Below, piece by piece: positions 5,851 through 12,829 of a stretch of 13,056 nucleotides of DNA. The notes beneath the pieces are model-generated. The model was given only the letters and a program-made list of their open reading frames with translations, did no database searches and was not told where the DNA came from. The DNA comes from an uncultured Collinsella sp. Its GTDB lineage: Bacteria > Actinomycetota > Coriobacteriia > Coriobacteriales > Coriobacteriaceae. The stretch is taken from assembly GCA_900546085.1 (NCBI GenBank), contig URBS01000055.1, positions 1 through 13,056 of the forward strand. The letters run 5' to 3'. Each line of letters begins with the position of its first letter. Position 1 is the first letter of the stretch. Position numbers and translations under genes: made by a program.

Positions 5851-7308
5851 TTACGCAGCGAGGCGCTTGAGGACGTCGATGAGCAGCTCGTAGAAGCGTT
5901 CGGCAGAAGCGAGCTCCATGCTCTCGTCCGGGGTGTGGACATCGGAGAGCGTCGGGCCCACGGCGATGGCGTCCAGGCCGTGCAGGGCCTCAGCAAACAG
6001 GCCGCACTCAAGGCCGGCGTGAATGGACTCGATGCGCAGCTCGGAGCCAAAGAGCTCGCGATAGCTCTCGACAAAAACGTCGCGGACCGGCGAATGCTCG
6101 GCATAGCTCCAGCCGGGATACTCGAACTCGAACTTGGCGTCGAAGCCCAAGACATCGGCCAGCGTCTGCAGGCGGTCCTTGAACTCGTTCTGCAGCGAGG
6201 TGATCGAGGAGCGCGGGGACAGCATGATCTTGACCTGGTCGTCGGAAGTGGCGACCACGCCGATGTTGGAGGAAACCTCGACGGAGCCGTCAGTGGCGAC
6301 GTTGCGGCGAATCACGCCGTTAGGGGCAAGACGCAGGGCGCGGATGAGGGCAAGCGCGGACTTCTGATCCATGGCCTCGACCTCGGCGTCGTCGGCAATC
6401 TCGACGGTGCAGGTAAAGCCGGGGTCGAAGACCTCGAGCTCGGCAGTGACGTCGGCGATGATGTCCTTTGCGATCTGGGCCGCGGCCTCGGCGGCAGCGT
6501 GGTCGGCGTAAACCAGCTCGGCCTTGCACTCACGGTTGATGGCGTTGTCCTTAGTGCCGCCGTTAAAGCTAACGATGGCGGGCTCGCCGGCGACCATCAG
6601 GCGGTCGATGATGCGGGCCATGATGAGGTTGCCGTTGCCGCGCTCCAGGTTGATATCGTTGCCGGAATGACCACCCAGTAGGCCGGAGATGTCGAGCGTG
6701 AGGGTGCTGCCGGTCTTGTGCTCGCGCACGATGGGGCAGGTGTAGGTAACAACGACGCCGCCAGCGCAGCTGACGGTGGCAACGCCCTCTTCCTCGGAGT
6801 CAAGGTTAATCATGGTGCGGGCGCTAATCTGGGACTTGTCGAGCGTCTCGGCGCCGACCAGGCCAGTCTCCTCATCGGTGGTGAATACGCACTCGAGGGC
6901 GGGGTGAGCAATCGAATCGTCGTTGAGCACAGTAAGCATCAGAGCGACAGCAATACCGTTGTCGGCGCCCAGGGTGGTGCCGTTAGCGGTGAGGACGCCG
7001 TCCTTCACGACCAGGTCGATACCGTCGGTCGTAAAGTCGTGCTCAACAGAGCCCAACTTGTCGCACACCATATCGATGTGGCCCTGCAGCATCACAGTCG
7101 GGGCATTCTCGGCGCCGGCAGAAGCGGGCTTGCGAATGATGACGTTGTAGACCTCGTCCTGGTACACATCGAGGCCGCGCTCCTTGGCAAACGCAACCAG
7201 GAAATCGCTGATGCCCTTCTCGTTGCCAGACCCACGGGGGATCGCGCTGACCTCCTCAAAGAAATGGAACAGCTGGGCGGGCTCGTAGCCGGTGATCTTG
7301 TAATCCAT
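5851..7308 (-). CDS. pepD: Aminoacyl-histidine dipeptidase (PepD, M20 family)
   Basis: Cytoplasmic zinc dipeptidase that cuts Xaa-His and related dipeptides, including beta-Ala-His (carnosine), and supplies free amino acids. With the ATG at 7308 the protein has 485 residues, the same length as E. coli PepD. The metal and catalytic residues are all visible: LQGHIDMVCDK (His77, Asp79), LGADNGIAVA (Asp116), TTDEETGLVGA (Glu146, Glu147), NLDSEEEG (Asp170) and VHTPDES (His458). Between them is the lid domain with GGHSGNDI and NAINRECKAEL; HAGLECGLF is also typical. The frame is open a further 35 codons upstream, but AAGGAGG at 7313-7319 and the family N-terminus (MDYKITGYEPAQLFHFFEEV) fix the start at 7308. 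It is a single-gene unit, convergent with hipA. No signal peptide is seen. Confidence 0.96.
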   Translation of the reverse strand: MDYKITGYEPAQLFHFFEEVSAIPRGSGNEKGISDFLVAFAKERGLDVYQDEVYNVIIRKPASAGAENAPTVMLQGHIDMVCDKLGSVEHDFTTDGIDLVVKDGVLTANGTTLGADNGIAVALMLTVLNDDSIAHPALECVFTTDEETGLVGAETLDKSQISARTMINLDSEEEGVATVSCAGGVVVTYTCPIVREHKTGSTLTLDISGLLGGHSGNDINLERGNGNLIMARIIDRLMVAGEPAIVSFNGGTKDNAINRECKAELVYADHAAAEAAAQIAKDIIADVTAELEVFDPGFTCTVEIADDAEVEAMDQKSALALIRALRLAPNGVIRRNVATDGSVEVSSNIGVVATSDDQVKIMLSPRSSITSLQNEFKDRLQTLADVLGFDAKFEFEYPGWSYAEHSPVRDVFVESYRELFGSELRIESIHAGLECGLFAEALHGLDAIAVGPTLSDVHTPDESMELASAERFYELLIDVLKRLAA

Positions 7309-7465
7309 GGTGCCTCCTTGGCGCAACTGGTTAGACAGTAAGACATGCGCCTTGTATATTCCCAGACTTTGCGTGCATAAACCAGTCGAAAACGCCGAGC
7401 GCCCTCGCATCATCGGCTAACGGTGGACCGTATAGCGTAACGGTCACAACTTCCGCAGCTCTACA

Positions 7466-7497
7466 AATCGAGGCGCCCTTTCCGGAGCGCCTCGATT
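7466..7497 (-). terminator. Probable terminator after clpC
   Basis: A perfect 11-bp inverted repeat, AATCGAGGCGC (7466-7476) with GCGCCTCGATT (7487-7497), lies 26 nt after the clpC stop. On the minus strand it is followed by TGTAG, so the only T-run is the short ATTTG at the base of the stem. Termination strength is uncertain. Confidence 0.65.
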
Positions 7498-7522
7498 GCG
7501 CGTATCAAATTGTCGCCACGCC

Positions 7523-10165
7523 TTACAGCGCGCCGGAACCGGCTTGCATCATGCCGCCGGGGCCCGAGGTCACGCCGCCGCTCACGGGCGCGGCGTTGCC
7601 AGTGCGCGGTGCCGCCGGGGCGGTATCACCACCGAGCGTGCCCGCCGGACGCGGTGCCGGGATCTCGCCCGTGCCGTGGCTAAAGACAAACTTGCCATCG
7701 GCCACGTCGCACAGGACGGTATCGCCCTCGCCCCACTCGCCGGCCAGCAGCTCCTCGGACAGCGGGTCCTCGATGAGCTTTTGAATAGCACGGCGCAGCG
7801 GACGCGCACCGTTGGTGAGGTCGGTGCCCTCGGCCACGATCTTGTCATAGGCCGCATCGGTGAGCTTGATGTTCATGCCGTTGGCAATCAGACGCTGGCG
7901 CAGGTCGTCCACCAGCAGGTGCGCGATCTTGGTGAGATTCTCGCCCGAGAGCTTCTGGAACACCACGATGTCGTCGATACGGTTGAGCAGCTCGGGGCGG
8001 AACAGGCGCTTGAGCTCGCCCATCGCGCGACCACGGATCTCACTCGACGTGAGACCCTGCTCGCCGGTGGTGCCAAAGCCCACGCTCGCATCCTGCGCAA
8101 TCTCGCGGGCGCCCACATTGGACGTCATGATGATCACGGTGTTGCGGAAGTCGACCGTCTTGCCCTGGCTATCGGTCAGGCGGCCCTCCTCCAGCACCTG
8201 CAGCAAGATGTTGAAGATATCGGGGTGCGCCTTCTCGATCTCGTCGAACAGCACGACCGAGTACGGGTGGCGACGAACGGCCTTGGTGAGCTGGCCGCCC
8301 TCGTCGTGACCGACGTAGCCCGGAGGGCTACCGATGAGCTTGGAGACCTCGAACTCGCTACCGAACTCGGACATGTCGAAGCTGATGAGCGCGTCTTTGC
8401 TGCCAAAGAGATACTCGGCGAGCGTCTTGGCGAGCTCGGTCTTGCCCGTGCCGGTGGGACCCAGGAAGATAAAGCTGCCGCCGGGACGACGCGGGTCCTT
8501 GAGCGGCGAGCGGCTGCGGCGCACGGCCTTGGCGACGGCCTCGACGGCCTCGTCCTGGCCGATAATGCGGGTCTTGAGCACGCTTTCGGTCTGCAGCAGG
8601 CGACGGCTCTCGCTCTCGGTGAGCGAGGAAACCGGCACGCCAGAGGTCACGGACACGATGTCGGCAATCTGACTCACGTCGATGGTGAGCGGGCTGGCGT
8701 CGAGCTCGGCGGTCCAGGCAGCCTTGGCCTCGGCGAGTTCAATCTCGGCAGCCTTCTGCTGCTCGGTGATCTCGGCGGCCTTGTTCATGTCGTCGCTCTC
8801 GGTGGCCTCCTGCGCGGCGGCCTTGAGCTCCTCTATGCGATGCTCGGCCTCGCGCACCGGCTCGGGCGCGCGGTTGGCGGCGATGCGGGCGCGGGCACCG
8901 GCCTCGTCAATGAGGTCGATGGCCTTATCGGGCAGGAAGCGATCCTGAATGTAGCGGTTGGAAAGGTTCGCGGCGGCCTCGATAGCACCCTGCGTATAGC
9001 GCACATGGTGGTGCTCCTCGTAGCGCGGCTTGAGCGCGGTCAGGATCTTGACCGTGTCCTCGACGCTCGGCTCCTCGACATCGATGGTCTGGAAGCGACG
9101 CTCGAAGGCCGGGTCCTTGGTGAGGTACTTGCGGAATTCCTCGGCCGTGGTGGCGCCGATAATCTGGAAGGCACCGCGCGCGAGCACGGGCTTGAGCATG
9201 GAGCTCGCGTCGATGGAGCCCTCGGCAGAACCGGCACCGATGATGGTGTGCATCTCATCGATAAACAAGATGACGTCGTCGGCCTCGGTGGCCTCTTGGA
9301 TCACGTTCTTGAGGCGCTCCTCAAACTCACCGCGATACTTGGCGCCCGCGACAAGACCCGGCAGGTCGAGCGTCCAGATATTCTGGTTCATGAGGTTCTC
9401 GGGCACGTTGCCAGCAGCAATCTGCTGCGCCAGGCCCTCGACGATAGCCGTCTTGCCCACGCCGGGATCGCCCAGGATAAGCGGATTGTTCTTGGTGCGG
9501 CGCGAAAGGATCTCCATCATGCGCTGGACTTCCTTTTCGCGACCAATTACAGGGTCGAGCTCGCCGTCACACGCCTTCTGCGTGAGGTTGGTGGCGAACT
9601 GCTTGAGCGTGTCGGTGCCACTCCCCTTTTGCTGAGAGGCATCCGAGCCGCTAAAGAACGGCAAGCCCGCACCGGGACGACCAGCACCGGCGCCAGCGAG
9701 CGGACGCTTCTTATCCTGGTCCTTGGCGGTGAGTTTCTCGATAGCCTTTTTGATGGAGGCGGACGACACGCCCAGGCGCATGAGGATGTCCATGGCCATG
9801 CCGTTGCCCTCTTCGACGATGCCGATCAGCAAGTGCTCGGTCGACACGTAGGTCTGGTTATTCTCACGCGCCACGCGGAATGAACGCTCCATCACGCTAA
9901 TGACGAGCGGCGTAAAGGCGAGCTTGGCCGCCTCGGTCTCCTCACTGGGCTCGGGAACCGTGGTCTGGACCTCTTTAAGAGTATCCATGATGTCGTCGTA
10001 GGAGATATCGAGCGAACGCAGTGCCTCGGCGGCAATGCCCTCGTCCTCCTTGGCGAGTGCGAGCAGCAGGTGCTCGGTACCCACCTTATTTGAGTGAAGA
10101 TCGAGCGCTTCTTGCTTGGCCATGGACATGACCTTGCGCGCGCGATCGGTAAAACGGTCTAACAT
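7523..10165 (-). CDS. clpC: ATP-dependent Clp protease ATPase subunit ClpC
   Basis: AAA+ unfoldase that feeds proteins into ClpP for degradation; cytoplasmic and important in stress protein turnover. The 880 residues contain two Clp_N repeats (about 1-145) and a Gly/Pro-rich linker (about 155-185). AAA-1 has Walker A GDPGVGKT (232-239), Walker B ILFIDE (Asp303, Glu304) and pore loop GAKYRGEFEERL. A coiled-coil M domain (about 435-485) follows, then AAA-2 with GPTGTGKT (569-576), VVLFDE (Asp641, Glu642) and pore loop SPPGYVGH. The VGFG at 695-698 is the likely ClpP-docking loop. The last ~48 residues form a Pro/Gly/Ala-rich disordered tail after FVFSHGTGE, which makes the protein longer than B. 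subtilis ClpC (810). The ATG has GAGGAA upstream. No ctsR or mcsAB gene is adjacent, and no CtsR or HspR operator was recognised. Confidence 0.97.
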   Translation of the reverse strand: MLDRFTDRARKVMSMAKQEALDLHSNKVGTEHLLLALAKEDEGIAAEALRSLDISYDDIMDTLKEVQTTVPEPSEETEAAKLAFTPLVISVMERSFRVARENNQTYVSTEHLLIGIVEEGNGMAMDILMRLGVSSASIKKAIEKLTAKDQDKKRPLAGAGAGRPGAGLPFFSGSDASQQKGSGTDTLKQFATNLTQKACDGELDPVIGREKEVQRMMEILSRRTKNNPLILGDPGVGKTAIVEGLAQQIAAGNVPENLMNQNIWTLDLPGLVAGAKYRGEFEERLKNVIQEATEADDVILFIDEMHTIIGAGSAEGSIDASSMLKPVLARGAFQIIGATTAEEFRKYLTKDPAFERRFQTIDVEEPSVEDTVKILTALKPRYEEHHHVRYTQGAIEAAANLSNRYIQDRFLPDKAIDLIDEAGARARIAANRAPEPVREAEHRIEELKAAAQEATESDDMNKAAEITEQQKAAEIELAEAKAAWTAELDASPLTIDVSQIADIVSVTSGVPVSSLTESESRRLLQTESVLKTRIIGQDEAVEAVAKAVRRSRSPLKDPRRPGGSFIFLGPTGTGKTELAKTLAEYLFGSKDALISFDMSEFGSEFEVSKLIGSPPGYVGHDEGGQLTKAVRRHPYSVVLFDEIEKAHPDIFNILLQVLEEGRLTDSQGKTVDFRNTVIIMTSNVGAREIAQDASVGFGTTGEQGLTSSEIRGRAMGELKRLFRPELLNRIDDIVVFQKLSGENLTKIAHLLVDDLRQRLIANGMNIKLTDAAYDKIVAEGTDLTNGARPLRRAIQKLIEDPLSEELLAGEWGEGDTVLCDVADGKFVFSHGTGEIPAPRPAGTLGGDTAPAAPRTGNAAPVSGGVTSGPGGMMQAGSGAL

Positions 10166-10202
10166 GCTAGTTCCTCTTAGACGAGCTAGTTTTTTTCAAA
10201 CG

Positions 10203-10230
10203 CAAAGCGCCGCCCCGCGGCAGCGCTTTG
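10203..10230 (-). promoter_or_regulatory. Stable hairpin in the clpC 5' leader
   Basis: CAAAGCGC (10203-10210) pairs with GCGCTTTG (10223-10230), with a GC-rich loop that can pair further. On the minus strand it precedes CGTTTGAAAAAAACTAG and the clpC ribosome site by about 20-25 nt. It has no T-tract in either direction, so it is unlikely to be a terminator. A role in RNA stability or translation control is possible. Confidence 0.5.
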
Positions 10231-10248
10231 GTCTCTTTACCCATATGG

Positions 10249-10254
10249 AGTATA
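10249..10254 (-). promoter_or_regulatory. Possible clpC -10 element (TATACT)
   Basis: The minus strand reads CATATACTCCATATG; TATACT matches the -10 consensus at 5 of 6 bases and lies within a 5-bp inverted repeat (CATAT...ATATG). The region 17 bp upstream has no clear -35, so an activator or another sigma factor is possible. The leader would be about 75 nt and would include the hairpin at 10203-10230. Confidence 0.4.
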
Positions 10255-10353
10255 TGTTAACCGTTGGGACCTTTTCCGCACGGAGCCACGCGACAACGTC
10301 TACAAAAAAGGAATCGCTCGGGTCCGTTTGGCGGTTTGGTTTTGAGCTGCTGT

Positions 10354-10947
10354 CTAGCAGGCGGGCTCGGCGTCCATGCTCTCGGCAACGTCATTGACGG
10401 CATCGGCAACGGGAGCGCCAGGCATGTGCACGAGCTCCATATGCCGCTCTTCAAAGACGGTTCCCATGGGGAAGGCGCGGCGGAAGACAAAGCGAGCAAC
10501 CGGACCAGCCACCAGCAGGTTCCAGGGCAGGGCCATGATAAAGTTGCGCGGAATGTTGACGAGCCACATCATCGGCAGCGCTTGCAGGTTTGCGAGCGGG
10601 CCGCCGGGCATGTGGAACAGGCCCTCGCACGCACCGTAGAGCGACATGATGATGACCATGGGAACGACCATGCAGGAGCTGACGGCGAGCGTCATGGCAA
10701 GAGGAGAGCTCTTGCCCGGCGTGACCAGGAATTTAAAGGCGAAACCCTTGGCAAGGGGGCTGGCGACGAACCAGTCGCAGCACATGGCAAAAACGTAGGC
10801 AACGGGGAAGCCGAGCCATGCGGCGGCAACAACCTCGCCGTTGATGGCCCCATGCTGCAGGGCAACGTTGTAGATGCTCATCCAGAGCACCATACAAAAG
10901 CACATGATAAAGGTGAACAGCAGGCTCTCTCGTTTGTTGATAGGCAT
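10354..10947 (-). CDS. DUF2798-like membrane protein with two tandem repeats
   Basis: Function unknown. The ATG at 10947 gives 197 residues with four predicted membrane helices (about 8-29, 39-60, 84-105 and 124-146), arranged as two copies of a two-helix unit. The copies share a small motif at the end of the odd helices (MSIYNVAL and MSLYGACEG) and a longer one in the even helices (WLGFPVAYVFAMCCDWFVAS, then PLAKGFAFKF; WLVNIPRNFIMALPWNLLVA, then GPVARFVF). DUF2798 proteins usually carry one such unit, so this is an internal duplication. The C-tail (about 160-197) is hydrophilic. An in-frame GTG at 10986 lacks a ribosome site; the ATG has AGAGAGG at 10960-10966, with a rather long 12-nt spacer. 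A strong terminator lies only about 45 nt upstream, which suggests leader control. Confidence 0.8.
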   Translation of the reverse strand: MPINKRESLLFTFIMCFCMVLWMSIYNVALQHGAINGEVVAAAWLGFPVAYVFAMCCDWFVASPLAKGFAFKFLVTPGKSSPLAMTLAVSSCMVVPMVIIMSLYGACEGLFHMPGGPLANLQALPMMWLVNIPRNFIMALPWNLLVAGPVARFVFRRAFPMGTVFEERHMELVHMPGAPVADAVNDVAESMDAEPAC

Positions 10948-10971
10948 AAAGGGCAGATTCCTCTCTGTATT

Positions 10972-10983
10972 GTGCCGCGGCAC
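10972..10983. repeat. 12-bp perfect palindrome in the DUF2798 gene leader
   Basis: GTGCCGCGGCAC lies between the terminator T-run and the ribosome-binding site of the DUF2798 gene. It could be a small RNA hairpin near the ribosome site or a protein site. No function can be assigned. Confidence 0.4.
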
Positions 10984-10991
10984 CACGCAAC

Positions 10992-11040
10992 AAAAAAGGG
11001 CGGGCGAGATGGAGCTGTTGGGACTTCATCTCGCCCGCCC
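10992..11040 (-). terminator. Strong intrinsic terminator upstream of the DUF2798 gene
   Basis: A perfect 14-bp stem, GGGCGGGCGAGATG (10998-11011 on the plus strand) with CATCTCGCCCGCCC (11027-11040), has a 15-nt loop. On the minus strand it is followed by TTTTTTG. It lies over 200 nt after the thrE-type gene stop and only about 45 nt before the ATG of the next gene. It may be the terminator of the exporter gene or an attenuator in the leader of the membrane-protein gene. Confidence 0.88.
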
Positions 11041-11078
11041 GTGGTACGTGCGTCTGCGACTACTTATGTGGTGAAACC

Positions 11079-11108
11079 AGCCTAGCACGAAACGCATGCG
11101 CTTCGTAA
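11079..11108 (-). promoter_or_regulatory. Candidate promoter overlapped by a 20-bp palindrome
   Basis: On the minus strand TTACGA (11108-11103) and TAGGCT (11084-11079), 18 bp apart, resemble weak -35 and -10 elements. The palindrome ACGAAACGCATGCGCTTCGT (11087-11106), symmetric but for one pair, fills the spacer and overlaps the -35. If real, transcription would start near 11072 and run straight into the terminator at 10992-11040. The palindrome looks like a repressor operator. Confidence 0.45.
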
Positions 11109-11159
11109 GCGTTGAGTTTATGAAGATGCAGGGCACCAATAATCCCCCGACCCCCTAAG

Positions 11160-11222
11160 TTGCGGTGGAATACGGACTGTTTTGGCCCTTTAAGCGGCAA
11201 TTCAGTCCCTATTTCACCGCAA
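11160..11222. repeat. 63-nt near-perfect palindromic element
   Basis: The left arm TTGCGGTGGAATACGGACTG (11160-11179) matches the reverse complement of the right arm CAGTCCCTATTTCACCGCAA (11203-11222) at 18 of 20 positions. The 23-nt centre (11180-11202) also pairs partly, TTGGCC with CGGCAA. The size, the near-complete self-pairing and the intergenic location suit a REP-like or very small MITE-like dispersed element. No coding capacity and no clear target-site duplication were seen. Confidence 0.6.
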
Positions 11223-11227
11223 CTCAT

Positions 11228-11260
11228 TTGGTGCAAAGCAACCTGCCCCCCTTGCACCAA
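11228..11260 (-). repeat. Hairpin directly after the exporter gene stop codon
   Basis: A perfect 9-bp inverted repeat, TTGGTGCAA (11228-11236) with TTGCACCAA (11252-11260), begins on the base next to the TAA of the exporter gene. No T-tract follows on the minus strand. It may protect the mRNA 3' end or be a weak terminator. Confidence 0.5.
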
Positions 11261-12829
11261 TTAGCTGGTGTGGCGCCAGCGAGGGTCGGTGAGTGTACGC
11301 GCCACACCCAGGCCAACGGGCAAAAACGCCACGATGAGCACTGCACGCACAAACCAGCCGAGCATATTGACCGTGTCGAATGTGCACATGTAATACATCG
11401 AGCGATACAGATACAAGCCCGGCACCATAATGACAATCGATGGCACCGTGAGGGCGATACGTGGGTAGGTGAGCTTGATTTCGGCTAAGCTCGCGAGCAG
11501 CCCCGATACCAGCGCGCCGATAAACGCTGCCGCCTCGGGAGGCATACCTACGCTCAGGCCCAGAAAGGGAAACAGCGTCGGCGCATCGACGAGCGTAAGG
11601 CGCAAGGTATTGGACACGGCGCCGATCAGCCCAGCTGCCGCGGCCATCTTTACCGGGCTGTTGAACATCACCGAGAAGCCGAATACGCCAACGAAGCTCA
11701 TCACCACGCGCAGGAGCGTAAGGGCAAGCGGCGAAAGGCCGAGCGGGGCAAAATCATCCGGTGCCAGCCCCACACACTCGGCAACCATCCAGCCCACAAG
11801 GGTCGCCATCACAATAATCGACACGGCATACGAAAGACGCTCAATGCCGCTTCGCATATCGAGCTTAGCGATGTCGAGGCCTGCCGTAATGAGGGGAAAG
11901 CCGGGAATCACAAAGAGCATGGCGCCGATATAGCCTTCTTGGTGCGACATTGCCCCCGGTACGACCTGGCCAAGGCCGAGCAATGCCAGCAGATACGAAA
12001 CGCAAGCGAGCGCAACGCCAATCGTCAGCGCGCTAAACTGGCCAAGACCCTGCTTGAGAATATGAGAGCGAGCAAAGTTGCCAACACCAGCGCCTACGAA
12101 TGCGCAGGCCATCTCGATAGGGCCGCCGCCGAGCAAAAAGACGAAGGCGCCGCAAGCACAAGCTGCCGCAAGGCCCTGTTGCCAGGGAGAGTAATCGGGT
12201 TTTGAACTCTCAACGGTCTTGAGCATCTCGTGGTATTCGTGCACGGTAAACCGGCGCCCATACGTCTCGATTTCCTTTAGGAAGCTCTCCATCATCCAAA
12301 TGCGATGGGTATTGACTCCCGTTGTGGGCAGGCTGACAACCTCGTTAAAGCAGTGGCCATCTTCGATGCAGGTGCACTCAAACGACAGAAGACTTAAGTC
12401 AACGTGGACGGTGACACCGAGTACGGCGGCGACGCGATTCATGGTATCGCGTACACGCCAGGCACCCGTTCCGCTCGCGAGCATAAGCATACCGGTGCGG
12501 CAAATGATGGATGACTTATCGGTGAGCGGCGCATCGACGGCAAGCTCATCGCCTGCCGTCACGATCTGGTGCCAGTCAGTTTTCATATGGAGTGCGCCGG
12601 CACGAACACCGTGGTGCATGGGGGCTCTCGAAAGCAGCGAGTCAAGGCGCGAAGACTGTGGGGACTCCGTTGATTCGTCCTCAACCTCATCAGTCTCTTC
12701 ATCGACCAGATCAAATGAGTCAAGCGATGCCGGCTCGCGACGATCGATTAGCTCCTCATCCTCATCGTCAAAGTAATTGAACTGATCGAGCATGTCCTCT
12801 TCGATTGCACGCTCGCTCGCGTCGTCCAT
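11261..12829 (-). CDS. Threonine/serine exporter-type membrane protein (fused ThrE/ThrE_2)
   Basis: Probable amino-acid efflux carrier of the threonine/serine exporter family (ThrE, TC 2.A.79). The 522 residues start with a striking acidic segment (26 Asp/Glu among the first 60). A soluble ThrE domain (about 70-210) includes RTGMLMLASGTGAWRVRDTM. Roughly ten hydrophobic helices from about residue 217 to the end follow. The first membrane block carries PGFPLITAGLDIAKLDMRSG (309-328), the typical ThrE motif. The second (about 365-515) is the ThrE_2 part, with LGLSVGMPPEAAAFIGALV and VPSIVIMVPGLYLYRSMYYM. Thus the two halves that are separate genes in many bacteria are one protein here, as in Corynebacterium ThrE. 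The start ATG has GGGAG at 12837-12841, spacer 7. Transport substrate is inferred from the family only. Confidence 0.85.
   Translation of the reverse strand: MDDASERAIEEDMLDQFNYFDDEDEELIDRREPASLDSFDLVDEETDEVEDESTESPQSSRLDSLLSRAPMHHGVRAGALHMKTDWHQIVTAGDELAVDAPLTDKSSIICRTGMLMLASGTGAWRVRDTMNRVAAVLGVTVHVDLSLLSFECTCIEDGHCFNEVVSLPTTGVNTHRIWMMESFLKEIETYGRRFTVHEYHEMLKTVESSKPDYSPWQQGLAAACACGAFVFLLGGGPIEMACAFVGAGVGNFARSHILKQGLGQFSALTIGVALACVSYLLALLGLGQVVPGAMSHQEGYIGAMLFVIPGFPLITAGLDIAKLDMRSGIERLSYAVSIIVMATLVGWMVAECVGLAPDDFAPLGLSPLALTLLRVVMSFVGVFGFSVMFNSPVKMAAAAGLIGAVSNTLRLTLVDAPTLFPFLGLSVGMPPEAAAFIGALVSGLLASLAEIKLTYPRIALTVPSIVIMVPGLYLYRSMYYMCTFDTVNMLGWFVRAVLIVAFLPVGLGVARTLTDPRWRHTS

Noticed and set aside
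5806..6681. Plus-strand 291-codon frame opposite pepD, and similar ones at 6718-7341 and 2111-2950
   Set aside because: They overlap fully with pepD or disA, which have complete catalytic motifs. The products resemble antisense translations, with no ribosome site or family features.
7309..7413. Upstream extension of PepD by 35 codons
   Set aside because: No ribosome site is present, the residues are unlike PepD, and AAGGAGG precedes the ATG at 7308, giving exactly 485 residues.
7496..9883. A 795-codon plus-strand open frame opposite clpC
   Set aside because: It is the reverse-strand shadow of a GC-rich conserved gene. The clpC frame carries all AAA+ motifs; the plus-strand product has no recognisable domain and is rich in Leu/Gly/Asp/Val/His as expected from antisense codons.
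10203..10230. Hairpin before clpC as a terminator of the DUF2798-like gene
   Set aside because: On the minus strand it is followed by CGTTTGAAAAAAAC, not a T-tract. A T-run at about 10301-10311 after the DUF2798-like gene lacks a convincing stem, so no terminator was called for that gene.
10948..10986. GTG start at 10986 for the DUF2798-like gene
   Set aside because: No Shine-Dalgarno site precedes it and it would begin within the palindrome and terminator zone. The ATG at 10947 precedes a normal membrane-protein N-terminus.
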